Part shown: positions 11,497-21,829 of the stretch, piece after piece
Position numbering within the stretch: the first letter of the stretch is position 1
How the letters are laid out: each line of letters opens with the position of its first letter
Source of the DNA: Streptomyces rugosispiralis
GTDB taxonomy: Bacteria; Actinomycetota; Actinomycetes; Streptomycetales; Streptomycetaceae
NCBI RefSeq assembly: GCF_024505145.1
Contig: NZ_JANIAA010000005.1
Coordinates: forward strand, 124,001-188,000
Length of the DNA stretch: 64,000 nucleotides
Direction of reading: 5' to 3'
Position numbers and translations under genes: made by a program
Notes under the pieces: model-generated
The model's input: only the letters and a program-made list of their open reading frames with translations
What the model was told of the DNA's origin: nothing
Database searches by the model: none

Positions 11497-11951
11497 TTGT
11501 GCGACGCGGCGGCGATCGCGGCCAGCTCCTCCAGCGCGGAGGTCCAGGACAGCGTGGCGTACTCGGCGTGCTTGGCCTTGGCGTCGTCGGGGACGGCCAG
11601 GGCGCGGATACCGCTCTCCGCGAACCGCAGCCGGGTGCCCCGCCCCTCGGGCGAGAGCGCGAACTCCACGAGGGTGGCCTCCCCGGGGTCCGAGGGGGCG
11701 TGATCGGGCTCCAGGGCCAGCCGGAAGCGGAAGAGGGCGTCCGGAACCGCCCGCTCGACCATGCCGTGGAACTCTCCGTGCTCGTCCCAGCGGAACCGGA
11801 GCCGCCCGCCCGGGTGCGGATCGATCTCGCAGCCGCCGGGGGCGTACCAGGCGCGGATGTGCTCGGGCGTCGTCAGCACCCGCCACACCCGGTCGATCGG
11901 CGCCGGTACGTACACCTCGCGCTCGATCCGGTCGTCCACGGTCACGGTCAC
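11493..11951 (-). CDS. SRPBCC / AHSA1-type START-like ligand-binding protein
   Basis: 152 residues. Shows the activator-of-Hsp90-like pattern: IEREVYVPAPIDRVWRVLTTPEHIRAWY at the start, GGRLRFRWDEHGEFHG in the middle and a C-terminal helix with TLSWTSALEELAAIAA. The ligand is unknown; members bind hydrophobic molecules. The GTG at 11951 was chosen for GGAGG 8 bases upstream. The frame stays open further upstream, but that part is GC-rich repeat translation. The gene is flanked on both sides by tandem repeats. Confidence 0.83.
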   Translation of the reverse strand: MTVTVDDRIEREVYVPAPIDRVWRVLTTPEHIRAWYAPGGCEIDPHPGGRLRFRWDEHGEFHGMVERAVPDALFRFRLALEPDHAPSDPGEATLVEFALSPEGRGTRLRFAESGIRALAVPDDAKAKHAEYATLSWTSALEELAAIAAASHN

Positions 11952-12025
11952 GGCGACCACCTCCGGGCTGTGGGCTGCTCCCTCCCTCCACGGTAGGGCC
12001 CCACGGGGCCCGCACACCGGCGGCC

Positions 12026-13229
<1,204 letters not shown>

Positions 13230-13233
<4 letters not shown>

Positions 13234-14501
13234 GTGTGCTGCTCCTGTGCTGGGGAGTGCGCGGCGCCGGGAGCGCCGGGAGAAGGCGCCGCCGAGGGGG
13301 CCGCCGAGGGGGCCGCGAAGCGCTGGGGGGTGAACGGCCGGGCCTCCGGGGGGAGTTCACCGCTGGTGAGCGCCTCGGCCATGACGTCGCCGGTGATCGG
13401 GGTGAGGAGCACGCCGTTGCGGAAGTGGCCGGTGGCCAGCAGCAGCCCCGGCAGTGCGGTCGGTCCGAGCATCGGGGCGTTGTCGGGGGAGCCGGGGCGC
13501 AGCCCGGCGCTCGTCTCCACCAGGGGCAGTTCGGTGATGCCGGGCACCACCTCATGGGCGTCCCGCAGCAGTTCGTACACCCCGCCCGCGGTGACCGTGG
13601 TGTCCCAGCCCAGCTCCTCGCTGGTCGCGCCGATGACCAGCTCGCTGTTCTCGCGCGGCACCAGATAGACCGGCCCGCCGCGCACCACGGCCCGTACGGT
13701 CCGGGAGAGGAACGGCGCGTACCGCTCGGGCACCGACAGCCGCACCACCTGCCCCTTGACGGGCCGTACGGGCGGCAGGACGTCTTCGGGGACGCCCGCG
13801 AGCCGTCCGCTGAGGCTTCCGGCGGCCAGTACGGTCCGCTCGGCGGCCAGGCGCGTACCCCCGGTCAGCTCGACCCCGGCGGCGCGGTCGCCGTCCAGCA
13901 GCAGCCGCTCCGCGCGGTCGCGGTGGAAGGCGACCCCGGCCCGCTCGCAGGCGATGAGCAGCGCCGCCGTCAGCCGCCGCGGATCCACCTGGTGGTCACC
14001 GGCGACGCGCAGCCCGCCGTGTACGCCCGGCGAGAGCATCGGTTCCAGACGGCGGCACTCACGCCCCGTCAGCCACTCGGACTCCAGCCCGAGCCCCTGC
14101 TGGAAGGTGTGGAGTTCGCGCAGATGGGCGCGGTCGTCGGCGTCGAACGCGACGGCGAGCGTGCCGCACACGCGATGGCCCACGTCCTGGCCGCCGGCCT
14201 CCTCCAGCTCCGCCACGAAGTCCGGATAGCGGCGCGCGGAGGCCATGTTGAGGCCGAGCAGGGTCTGCTCGCCGTAGTGCAACTCGGTGACGGCCGCCAG
14301 CATCCCGGCCGCGACCCAGGCGGCTCCGCCGCCGGGCGCCGGGTCGACGAGCGCGGTACGCAGCCCGCGCTGGGCCGCCCGCCAGGCCGTGACCAGCCCG
14401 ATGACGCCGCCCCCGATGACGAGGGCGTCGTAGCGCCCGCCGGGTGGCGGCCCGTCTGAAGTGTGAGGTCCGTCCTCATGACCTGGTGCGTGCGTGGACA
14501 C
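13230..14501 (-). CDS. thiO: Glycine oxidase, FAD-dependent
   Basis: 423 residues. Oxidises glycine to dehydroglycine for thiazole synthesis. The FAD-binding GxGxxG reads VIGGGVIGLVTAWRAA near residue 28, and the FAD-binding C-terminal end GLLLATGHFRNGVLLTP is present. The D-amino-acid-oxidase-like middle is intact. The last 30 residues are an Ala/Pro/Ser tail. The GTG at 14501 follows GGGAGGGG, which lies at the 3' edge of the TPP riboswitch, so translation can be blocked when TPP binds. Confidence 0.93.
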
Positions 14502-14504
14502 GCT

Positions 14505-14606
14505 GCCCCTCCCTTCGCCGGCATGACCCGGATCAGGTTCGTACGGTCGGAGGCCGTTCCAGCCTCCCTCTCAGCCCGGTCCGCCCGGGCTCCCGCGAGT
14601 GCTCTG
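14505..14606 (-). promoter_or_regulatory. TPP riboswitch (THI element) upstream of thiO
   Basis: Read on the minus strand the region contains the conserved GGGCTGAGAGGG and, after a variable arm, ACCTGATCCGGGTCATGCC followed by GGCGAAGGGAG. These are the two hallmark TPP-binding segments. The purine-rich 3' end contains the thiO ribosome site, so translation control is likely. A -10-like TAGGGT (14614-14619) lies just upstream. Confidence 0.95.
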
Positions 14607-14674
14607 CCCCGCCACCCTAGTACGTGCCCCGAATCACCCGAAAGACCGGCCGTACACCGGGAAGCCCAGCCCCG

Positions 14675-14840
14675 GGGCGCGTTGCGCCTCGGTCCCCCGG
14701 CGCGTTGCGCATCGGCGGCCCTCTGGCGCGTTGCGCCTTGGCCTTCCGGTGCGTTGTGTCCCGGTCCCCCGGTGCGTTGCGCCTCTGTGGCCCTCCGGTG
14801 CGTTGCCTCCCGGCCCTGGCGCGTCCCGCCACAGCCCTCC
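14675..14840. repeat. Imperfect tandem repeat built on GCGCGTTGCGC
   Basis: About seven copies, spaced roughly 21-26 bases, of a unit around CCGGTGCGTTGCGCCTCGG. It fills part of the 700-base noncoding gap between the thiO riboswitch and the flavoprotein gene. No gene was found in this gap; the rest holds the riboswitch, a dispersed repeat and a leaderless-type promoter. Confidence 0.75.
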
Positions 14841-14934
14841 GGCGTTTCCGGCCCCAGCCCCTCCGGCACGTACTACCCCAGCCCCACGACGTCTCCGACG
14901 CCAGCTCCTCCCTCGCGTGCCACCCCAGCCCCTC

Positions 14935-15060
14935 CAGGGGGCACCTCCCAGCGGTAGCTGGGGGAGTTTGAGGAGCGGGGTCCGGGGCGGAGCCCCGGCG
15001 GGGTGCGAGGGGGCGGAGCCCCATCGTTTCGGGAAGGGGCGGGGTGGGGGCTCACCGCCG
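14935..15060. repeat. Dispersed repeat, copy 2
   Basis: Bases about 14935-14975 (containing GGCACCTCCCAGCGGTAGC) are nearly the reverse complement of 52861-52905, about 40 bases with 2-3 differences. The following GGGGCGGAGCCCC blocks match copies near 6690 and 52830. This looks like one composite element inserted at two places in opposite orientation. Confidence 0.75.
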
Positions 15061-15204
15061 GAGGCGCCCACAACCCGGCCCGCGCCCGCCGCCCCCGCCC
15101 GGCCCCCGCCCGCCCCCTCCCACCCCCGTCCGGCCCCCGCTCTGTGTCCGACCTCTCGTAAGCCGCTCTCCAGTCCGCCCCACCAGCCGCAATACAGTGA
15201 TCGT

Positions 15205-16458
15205 GTGAGCGATGAGACGACGACGAAGCCGTCCTCGAACGGCGCCGGACAGCGCGTGGTGATCGTCGGAGCGGGCATGGCGGGGGTGCAAACCGCCGTC
15301 GCGCTGCGCGAACAGGGCTGGACCGGGGAAATCGTCCTGCTGGGCGCGGAGCCCCACCAGCCCTACGACCGGCCCCCGCTGTCCAAGGCCGTACTGCTCG
15401 GAAAGGCCGAGGGCTCGACGCTCGACGTGGACTTCGCCGGGCTGGGCATCGGCCTGCGCCTCGGCGTCCAGGTCACCAGCCTGCGCCCGGACAAGCGGCT
15501 CGTCGAGACCGCGACCGGCCAGCTCCCGTACGACGTCCTGGTGATCGCCACCGGCGCCGAGCCGATCCCGTTGCCGGGCGGCGAAGGGGAGCCCGGCGTC
15601 CATCTGCTGCGCACGCTGGACGACGCCGAGCGGCTGCGCCCGGTGCTCGCCCGGCAGCGCGAGGTCGCGGTCGTGGGGGCGGGCTGGATCGGCGCGGAGT
15701 TCGCCACCGCGGCACGCGAGGCGGGCTGCGCCGTGACCGTCGTCGAGGCCGCGGACCGGCCGCTGGCGGGCGCGCTCCCGGCCGAGGTCGCGGCCCCCAT
15801 GGCGGCCTGGTACGAGGACTACGGCGCCCGGCTGGTCACGGGCGCCCGAGTGGCCTCCGTCGACGAGAGCGGGCTGCTGCTCGGCGACGGCACCCGGCTG
15901 CGCGCGGGCGCGGTGGTCGTCGGAATCGGGGCCCGGCCCGCCACGGACTGGCTCGCCGGCTCGGGCGTGGAGCTGGCCGAGGACCGGTCCGTCGCCGCCG
16001 ACGACCGGCTGCGCGCCTCCGCGCCGGACGTCTACGCGGTCGGCGACTGCGCCTCCTTCCCGTCCGCCCGTTACGGAACGCGACTGCTGGTGCACCACTG
16101 GGACAACGCGCTCCAGGGGCCGCGCACCGTCGCCGCCAATGTGGTGGGGAGCCGGACGGCCGCCCAGTTCCCCGGGGTGGTCTACGACCCGGTGCCGTAC
16201 TTCTGGTCCGAGCAGTTCGGCCGCTTCGTGCAGTACGCAGGGCACCACTCGGAGGCCGACGAACTGGTCTGGCGCGGCGATCCGGCCGGTGCCGCCTGGT
16301 CGGTGTGCTGGCTGCGCGAGGGCGCACTGGTCGCCCTGCTGGCCGTCGGCCGTCCGCGCGATCTGGCCCAGGGGCGCAAGCTGATCGAGCGCGGCGCCCG
16401 GCTGGACCGGACGCGGGCCGAGGACCCCTCGGTGCCGCTGAAGTCGGCGGTCCTCTGA
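15205..16458 (+). CDS. Ferredoxin-reductase-type FAD/NAD(P)-dependent oxidoreductase
   Basis: 417 residues. Two nucleotide-binding folds: FAD site VVIVGAGMAGVQTAVALRE (about residue 18) and NAD(P)H site VAVVGAGWIGAEFATAAREAG (about 153). The second FAD motif reads DVYAVGDCASF. A C-terminal reductase-like domain (about 325-400) follows. Relatives pass electrons from NADH to a [2Fe-2S] ferredoxin for P450s or dioxygenases, but no such partner is adjacent, so the acceptor is unknown. GTG 15205 lies 6 bases after TACAGT (15193-15198), suggesting a leaderless mRNA. Earlier in-frame codons are repeat translation. Confidence 0.88.
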   Translation: MSDETTTKPSSNGAGQRVVIVGAGMAGVQTAVALREQGWTGEIVLLGAEPHQPYDRPPLSKAVLLGKAEGSTLDVDFAGLGIGLRLGVQVTSLRPDKRLVETATGQLPYDVLVIATGAEPIPLPGGEGEPGVHLLRTLDDAERLRPVLARQREVAVVGAGWIGAEFATAAREAGCAVTVVEAADRPLAGALPAEVAAPMAAWYEDYGARLVTGARVASVDESGLLLGDGTRLRAGAVVVGIGARPATDWLAGSGVELAEDRSVAADDRLRASAPDVYAVGDCASFPSARYGTRLLVHHWDNALQGPRTVAANVVGSRTAAQFPGVVYDPVPYFWSEQFGRFVQYAGHHSEADELVWRGDPAGAAWSVCWLREGALVALLAVGRPRDLAQGRKLIERGARLDRTRAEDPSVPLKSAVL

Positions 16459-16572
16459 CCGGCGGGCCGACCGCCGGTCGGGCGTCGGCCGACGTGCCCG
16501 GAGGCGGGGCGGGCGGCCCGCGCGGCGGGCGCCCGGCTACCCACTGTCAGTCCCAGATGGCAGGCTTGTCCC

Positions 16573-16938
16573 GTGACCGAGATTGACGCAAAGATCGATG
16601 CTCTCGTCCCCGCCTGGCTCACCCTCCCCGATGTCGCCGAACGACTGGGGGTCGAGGTGACGCGCGTCCGGCAGTTGGTCAAGGAGGGCCAGCTGATCGC
16701 CGTGCGCCGTGGCGAGAACAGGGTCCTTCAGGTGCCCGAGGAGTTCGTCGGTGATGGAAAGGTCGTCAAGGGCCTCGTGGGGACCTTGACGCTTCTGAAG
16801 GACGACGGCTTCAGTGACGAAGAGATGCTGGAGTGGCTCTTCACCCCCGACCCGAGCCTGCCCGGCACCCCGGCACGGGCGCTGAGCGAGAATCGCGGCA
16901 CGGAAGTGAAGCGGCGCGCTCAGGCCCTCGCCGTCTGA
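16573..16938 (+). CDS. Rv2175c-like winged-helix DNA-binding protein
   Basis: 121 residues. Residues 14-60 form a MerR/excisionase-type winged helix (LTLPDVAERLGVEVTRVRQLVKEGQLIAV). The C-terminal half (VKGLVGTLTLLKDDGFSDEEMLEWLF) matches the domain of M. tuberculosis Rv2175c, a DNA-binding protein reported as a substrate of kinase PknL. A PASTA kinase gene lies about 5 kb upstream here, so an analogous pair is plausible but unproven. GTG 16573 lies 6 bases after CAGGCT (16561-16566), possibly leaderless. The gene ends in its own terminator. Confidence 0.86.
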   Translation: MTEIDAKIDALVPAWLTLPDVAERLGVEVTRVRQLVKEGQLIAVRRGENRVLQVPEEFVGDGKVVKGLVGTLTLLKDDGFSDEEMLEWLFTPDPSLPGTPARALSENRGTEVKRRAQALAV

Positions 16939-16962
16939 CGCCCTCGCCCGCCGATCGCATCT

Positions 16963-16999
16963 GGCGTACGGGCCTGGTTCCGCTCATGGCCCGTACGCC
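16963..16999. terminator. Terminator between the Rv2175c-like gene and thiE
   Basis: A perfect 12-base inverted repeat (16963-16974 with 16988-16999) with a 13-base loop, 25 bases after the stop codon. It separates the two genes, so thiE probably has its own promoter. Confidence 0.75.
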
Positions 17000-17022
17000 G
17001 CCCGACCCTCCGGGGGGTACCC

Positions 17023-17712
17023 ATGTCCACCACCGTGACCACCGCTACCGCCAACGCCACCGCCACCGCCACCGCTCGCGAGCGGCTGGCCGACGCCCGT
17101 CTCTATCTGTGCACCGACGCCCGGAAGCGCCAGGGTGATCTGCCGGAGTTCCTGGACGCCGTGCTGGGGGCGGGGGTGGACATCGTCCAGCTGCGGGAGA
17201 AGGAGATGGAGGCGGCCGAGGAACTGGAGCACCTCCAGGTCTTCGCGGACGCCTGCCGCCGGCACGGCAAGCTGCTGGCCGTCAACGACCGGGCCGATGT
17301 CGCGCATGCCATCGGCCCGGATGTGCTCCATCTGGGCCAGGGCGATCTGCCGGTGCCCGCGGCGCGCGGGATCCTCGGCGAGGACGTGCTGATCGGGCGC
17401 TCCACGCATGCGGAGGCGGAGGTGGACGCGGCGGCCGTCCAGCCCGGTGTGGACTATTTCTGCACCGGCCCCTGCTGGCCCACCCCCACCAAGCCGGGCC
17501 GCCCCGCCCCGGGGCTGTCCCTGGTGCGCTACGCCGCCGCACTGGGCACGGAGCGGCCGTGGTTCGCCATCGGCGGAATCGACGTCTCCAACCTGGACCA
17601 GGTCCTGGCGGCGGGCGCCCGCCGCATCGTCGTGGTCCGGGCCATCACGGCCGCCGACGACCCGGCGGCGGCGACGGCGGAGCTGGCGAAGCGGGTCCGC
17701 GCGGCAGCCTGA
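17023..17712 (+). CDS. thiE: Thiamine-phosphate synthase
   Basis: 229 residues. Joins hydroxymethylpyrimidine pyrophosphate and thiazole phosphate. Barrel motifs are [74 protein letters not shown] and RIVVVRAI. In this actinobacterial form CTGP replaces the usual GP(I/V)F region partly. The first 20 residues are a Thr/Ala run like that of ThiG. GGGGGG precedes the ATG at 17023. No TPP riboswitch is visible in the 84 bases upstream, unlike thiO. Confidence 0.93.
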   Translation: MSTTVTTATANATATATARERLADARLYLCTDARKRQGDLPEFLDAVLGAGVDIVQLREKEMEAAEELEHLQVFADACRRHGKLLAVNDRADVAHAIGPDVLHLGQGDLPVPAARGILGEDVLIGRSTHAEAEVDAAAVQPGVDYFCTGPCWPTPTKPGRPAPGLSLVRYAAALGTERPWFAIGGIDVSNLDQVLAAGARRIVVVRAITAADDPAAATAELAKRVRAAA

Positions 17713-17930
17713 CCGGGGTGCGGCCCGACCGGGGTGACCGGAGTGCGGCCCGACCAGGGCGACCCGGGTCCGGCCCGACTGGGGCAACCGGGATCCCGCC
17801 CGACCGGGGCGACCCGGAGTGGGGCCCGACCGGGACGACCCGGGGTGGGGCCCGACGCCGGGCTCGGGCAGGCCGGGCCCGCCGCCAGACCGGGACGACC
17901 CGAGGTGGAGCCCGCCCCACCACCCGGCCC
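17712..17930. repeat. Tandem repeat, about eight 25-26 base units
   Basis: Units like CGGGGCGACCCGGAGTGGGG followed by CCCGAC repeat about eight times right after the thiE stop, the seventh being disrupted. Most of the 376-base gap before metF is this repeat; the rest holds a palindrome and the metF promoter. Confidence 0.85.
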
Positions 17931-17999
17931 GGCTTTTCACCTGGGTTTCACCCACCTTTCATCCGGCCCCGCCCGCCCGCCGGTCGAAGGTGTACGGAA

Positions 18000-18018
18000 C
18001 TGTCCGCACTGCGGACAG
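18000..18018. promoter_or_regulatory. 19-base palindrome upstream of metF
   Basis: CTGTCCGC-ACT-GCGGACAG has perfect 8-base arms and lies about 60 bases before the metF -10. It could be an operator or a short hairpin. No known regulator was matched. Confidence 0.5.
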
Positions 18019-18088
18019 GAAGCTGGCAAAACCCCCATATCTCCGAGGCCGGGTGGGCGTAACCGGGCCGGGTGGATAGCCTTCACAT

Positions 18089-19006
18089 ATGGCCCTAGGC
18101 ACCGCTTCCACCAGGACCGATCGCGCCCTGACCGTGCGCGATCTGCTCGCGTCGGGCGAGCAGTCGTATTCCTTCGAATTCTTCGCCCCCAAAACGGCGA
18201 AGGGCGAGCAGACGCTGTGGAACTCCATCCGCAGGCTGGAAGCCGTCTCGCCCACCTTCGTCTCCGTGACCTACGGAGCAGGCGGTTCCTCCCGCGAGGG
18301 CACCGTGCGTGCCACCGAGCGCATCGCGACGGACACCACGCTCACCCCCGTCGCCCATCTGACCGCCGTCAACCACTCCCGGGCCGAGCTGCGCAACATC
18401 ATCGGGCAGTACGCCGGCGCCGGGATCCGGAACATGCTGGCCCTGCGCGGCGACCCGCCGGGCGACCCCATGGGGGAGTGGGTCCAGCACCCCGACGGTC
18501 TCACCTACGCCGCCGATCTGGTCCGGCTGATCAAGGAGTCCGGCGACTTCTGTGTCGGCGTGGCCGCGTTCCCCGAGATGCACCCCCGCTCGACGGACTG
18601 GGACACCGATATCCGTCACTTCATCGACAAGTGCCGCGCGGGCGCCGACTTCGCCATCACGCAGATGTTCTTCTATCCCGAGGACTATCTGCGACTGCGC
18701 GACCGGGTCGCCGCAGCGGGCTGTACGACACCGATCATCCCTGAGATCATGCCGGTCACGAACGTCAAGCAGATCGAGCGGTTCGCGCAGCTCAGCAACG
18801 CCGCGTTCCCGCCCGAGTTGGCTGAGCGGATCCTGGCGGTGCAGGACGACCCGGCGGCTGTACGCTCGATCGGAATCGACTACGCCACGGACCTGTGCGC
18901 GCGGTTGATGGCCGAGGAGATCCCCGGGCTGCACTTCATTACCCTGAACCACTCCACGGCGACGCTGGAAATCTACGAGAATCTGGGACTGCATCAGCGG
19001 TCCTGA
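18089..19006 (+). CDS. metF: Methylenetetrahydrofolate reductase
   Basis: 305 residues, standard length. Reduces methylenetetrahydrofolate to methyltetrahydrofolate for methionine synthesis, using FAD. Family motifs are [52 protein letters not shown] ([10 protein letters not shown]), [13 protein letters not shown] and [10 protein letters not shown]. The ATG at 18089 lies 6 bases after TAGCCT (18077-18082), indicating a leaderless mRNA. No cobalamin or SAM riboswitch was seen upstream. Confidence 0.95.
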   Translation: MALGTASTRTDRALTVRDLLASGEQSYSFEFFAPKTAKGEQTLWNSIRRLEAVSPTFVSVTYGAGGSSREGTVRATERIATDTTLTPVAHLTAVNHSRAELRNIIGQYAGAGIRNMLALRGDPPGDPMGEWVQHPDGLTYAADLVRLIKESGDFCVGVAAFPEMHPRSTDWDTDIRHFIDKCRAGADFAITQMFFYPEDYLRLRDRVAAAGCTTPIIPEIMPVTNVKQIERFAQLSNAAFPPELAERILAVQDDPAAVRSIGIDYATDLCARLMAEEIPGLHFITLNHSTATLEIYENLGLHQRS

Positions 19007-19046
19007 TGACGGCAGCCGACGGGCGGCCGCATTGAGAGGGGCGGGC

Positions 19047-20072
19047 ATGGGCTGGACGGTCCTCTACATCGCTTTCGGCGTCGTCGCGCTGTGGCTGCTG
19101 GGAGAGGTCCTCCTGCAGTACAAGGCGCGGCTCCGCTGGCGGCTGCTGGCCTTCGTCGGCTTCCTGGGCGTGGTTCTCGGCGTGCTGATCCCGTCGGTTC
19201 CGGTGATCGGGGTGGGCGCGATCGCCTTCGCCGTCGGCCAGACGTATGTGACGCTCTCCTTCCGGCGCGGTTTCGCCGCGGGCTGGGCGCTGCGCGGCGG
19301 GCTGCCGGGGCTGCTGGGGCGCGAGGGGAAGAGCATCCGGCCCGACGGAGCGGATAAGGAGCCGATCCTCGAGGTCTCCGACCTGGAGGCGGTCCCGGCG
19401 GCGCAGCCGGAGCCGCCCACCTACCAGCCGCAGCCGCCCACCTACCAGCCGCAGCCGATGCCCGACGACACCGGCGAGTACGGCGTCTACGACGAGCCGT
19501 CGCCCTTCACCCCGGCCTCGGGCGCGTACAGCGACGCGGCGGCGGACGGCTACAGCGCGTACGAGACGTACGGCGGCTACGGCGCGCAGCAGGACCACAG
19601 CCAGGGGCAGGGCCACGGCTACGGCCAGGACGTCTACGCGGACCAGATGGGCCAGGCCGCCGGGCAGTACGGCTATGGGAACGAGGCGTACGCGGCCTAC
19701 GGCCAGGACCCGTACGGCGCCCAGCCCCAGCCCCAGGCACAGGCCCAGCCCTATGACCAGCAGACTTACGATCAGCAGGCGTACGGCCAGCAGCAGTACG
19801 CCGACCAGTACGCGGCCTACGGCCAGCAGGATCCGTACGGCGGGGCCTACGGCGGCGGCGACCACTGGGCGGCCGAGGCCGGCTACCCCTCGGCGGATCC
19901 GGCGTACGACGTGATGCAGTCCGGCGGGCCCTGGGTGCCGCAGCAGCGCGAGGGCGACGCCGCGCCCCCGGCGGACCAGCAGGAGTACCCGTACCAGGGC
20001 CAGCACCAGGGCCAGAACCAGGGTCAGAACCAGGGCTACCCCCAGGGCTTCGACGAGCAGTACCGCTACTGA
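19047..20072 (+). CDS. Membrane protein with long Gln/Tyr/Gly-rich low-complexity tail
   Basis: 341 residues, unknown function. Two to three hydrophobic helices lie within residues 1-75 (WTVLYIAFGVVALWLLGEV, then LLAFVGFLGVVLGVLIPSV). A basic patch follows, then from about residue 115 a tail of some 225 residues is dominated by Gln, Tyr, Gly, Pro and Asp with motifs such as TYQPQP, AAYGQ, YDQQ and QGQNQG. The composition resembles prion-like or phase-separating regions. GAGAGGGG precedes the ATG at 19047. The gene begins 40 bases after metF and may be cotranscribed. A strong terminator follows. Confidence 0.78.
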   Translation: MGWTVLYIAFGVVALWLLGEVLLQYKARLRWRLLAFVGFLGVVLGVLIPSVPVIGVGAIAFAVGQTYVTLSFRRGFAAGWALRGGLPGLLGREGKSIRPDGADKEPILEVSDLEAVPAAQPEPPTYQPQPPTYQPQPMPDDTGEYGVYDEPSPFTPASGAYSDAAADGYSAYETYGGYGAQQDHSQGQGHGYGQDVYADQMGQAAGQYGYGNEAYAAYGQDPYGAQPQPQAQAQPYDQQTYDQQAYGQQQYADQYAAYGQQDPYGGAYGGGDHWAAEAGYPSADPAYDVMQSGGPWVPQQREGDAAPPADQQEYPYQGQHQGQNQGQNQGYPQGFDEQYRY

Positions 20073-20085
20073 GCCCCGCCGCCAG

Positions 20086-20115
20086 GTGGGTGCCGCTCCC
20101 GGGAGCGGCACCCAC
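20086..20115. terminator. Bidirectional terminator
   Basis: Bases 20086-20100 are the exact reverse complement of 20101-20115. The hairpin sits between two converging genes. Confidence 0.8.
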
Positions 20116-20170
20116 CCGCGCGCTTCCGGGGCCCGCTGGTCTCCCGCGCGCTTCCGGGGCCCGCCGGTTT
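20116..20170. repeat. Direct repeat of about 27 bases, two copies
   Basis: Two adjacent copies of a unit containing CGCGCGCTTCCGGGGCCCGC, with a partial third, lie directly after the terminator. No further signal was recognised. Confidence 0.65.
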
Positions 20171-20208
20171 CCCGGGGCCCGCGCCGGGACGCACCGCTCG
20201 GGCCCGCG

Positions 20209-21765
20209 CTACTGGGAGCCGCGCCAGTCCCCGCCCTCGACGATCAGCCCGGCCACCAGCGCGCCCGACATCCCGGCGTGGGCGAGCCCGCCGCCCGGAT
20301 GGGCCCAGCCGCCCGCCAGGTACAGACCCGGTATCCGGGTGACATTGGCGGGCCGCAGGAACGCGCCGTCCGCCCCGGCGAGCGCCGGGCCCGGAACGCC
20401 ACCGCCCCGGGCGCCCGTCTCCGCCGCGGTGTCGGCGGGCGTGCGGACCTCATGCCACAGCAGCCGGCCCCGAAGATCCGGTATCGCGGCCTCGGCTGCC
20501 GTGATCAGCCGCTGGGCGTACCGCTCCGCGTCCGTGCCGTCCGTCCAGTCCACCGGGCCGTGCGGGGCGACGACGGCGGTAAGGGTGACGGCCTCGTGCT
20601 CCGCGTCCGGGCGCACCTCGGGGTCGTCCGGGCGCAGCACGGTCACCGTGGGGCGGGGGCAGGGCTCGCGGAGCCCCTGGCCGTCGCCGAAGACGGCGGC
20701 CAACTCCGCGTCGCGGTCCGGGGCGTGGACCACGGTGCGGTGCGCGGTGTCCTCGGGGCGGGCGCCGCGCAGCGCCAGAAAGACGGTCAGCCGCCCCGGT
20801 GTGCCGCCGCCCGCGCCGGGCTCCGGCCGCACGTCCCCCTCCCGCCAGGGCCGCTGCCCGCCGAGCAGCGGGGGCAGCAGCGCGGGGTCGATGCCCGAGA
20901 CCACCGCGTCGGCCTCCGCGACCGTGCCGTCGGCCAGCTCCACACCCGCCGCACGGCCGTCCTTCTCGACGATGCCGGTGACCTCGGCCTCGAAATGGAA
21001 CTCCACCTTCCGCTGACGGCAGCGCTCACGGAGGGCATCGGCGAGTGCCCGCATCCCTCCGCGCACATACCAGGTGCCGAACGTCTGCTCGACATAGGGC
21101 AGCACGGTGGCCGCGGCGGGGGCGGCACGCGGGTCCATGCCGTGCGCCAGCGCATGGCTCTCCAGGAGGGCCACGGCGCGCGGATCCCCCAGCTCACGGC
21201 GGGCCACCTCGGCGAGCGTGGGCGGCCCGGCGGCGCCGCCCCGGCGGAACAGGCCGCCGAGCCTGCCACGCCGCACGGGGGCGGCCGGATAGGGGTCGCG
21301 GCCCAGGACGTGCCAGTCGGCGCGCAGCGGCTCCTCCAGCAGCGGTCTGCGGGTGGCGTCCCACACCTCGCGCGCCCGGTTGACCAGATCGCTCCAGCGC
21401 TCGCCCGCGCCCGCGCCGAAGGCGCCGTCCAGCGCCTGGAGCACCCCGGCCCGCGAGGCGTTGGGCAGCCGGACGTCCGTGCCTTCGGTGAAGAGGTGCC
21501 GGCTCGCCGGGTCGACCTGGACGAGCTCGACGCTCTGCTCCAGGGTCTGCTTGCCGGTCTTCACGAACAGATCCCGGTGGACTGCGGGCAGATGCAGCAG
21601 CCCCGGGCCCGTGTCGAAGCGGAAGCCGTCCCGCTCGAAGCGGCCGACCCCGCCGCCATGGGTGCGCCCGCGCTCGTACACCACCACCCGGTGGCCCGCC
21701 ACGGCCAGCCGGGCGGCCGCCGCCATGGCGCCCATCCCGGAGCCGATCACCACAATCCGTGCCAT
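20209..21765 (-). CDS. CrtI-like FAD-dependent desaturase/oxidoreductase
   Basis: 518 residues. N-terminal FAD motif ARIVVIGSGMGAMAAAARLAVAGH, then VVYERGRTHGGGVGRF, and the C-terminal FAD/carotenoid-type motif GLYLAGGWAHPGGGLAHAGMSG, all typical of the phytoene desaturase/retinol saturase group. No phytoene synthase, cyclase or prenyltransferase is adjacent, so the substrate is unknown. The ATG at 21765 lies 7 bases after TAAAGT (21773-21778), with no ribosome site, so leaderless; an upstream TTG frame is less likely. A perfect 18-base palindrome lies about 65 bases upstream. Confidence 0.85.
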   Translation of the reverse strand: MARIVVIGSGMGAMAAAARLAVAGHRVVVYERGRTHGGGVGRFERDGFRFDTGPGLLHLPAVHRDLFVKTGKQTLEQSVELVQVDPASRHLFTEGTDVRLPNASRAGVLQALDGAFGAGAGERWSDLVNRAREVWDATRRPLLEEPLRADWHVLGRDPYPAAPVRRGRLGGLFRRGGAAGPPTLAEVARRELGDPRAVALLESHALAHGMDPRAAPAAATVLPYVEQTFGTWYVRGGMRALADALRERCRQRKVEFHFEAEVTGIVEKDGRAAGVELADGTVAEADAVVSGIDPALLPPLLGGQRPWREGDVRPEPGAGGGTPGRLTVFLALRGARPEDTAHRTVVHAPDRDAELAAVFGDGQGLREPCPRPTVTVLRPDDPEVRPDAEHEAVTLTAVVAPHGPVDWTDGTDAERYAQRLITAAEAAIPDLRGRLLWHEVRTPADTAAETGARGGGVPGPALAGADGAFLRPANVTRIPGLYLAGGWAHPGGGLAHAGMSGALVAGLIVEGGDWRGSQ

Positions 21766-21829
21766 GACCGTGACTTTATCCGCCCCCACCGACAGCCGGG
21801 TCACCGTGCCTGGGGACGAACGCGCAGAG

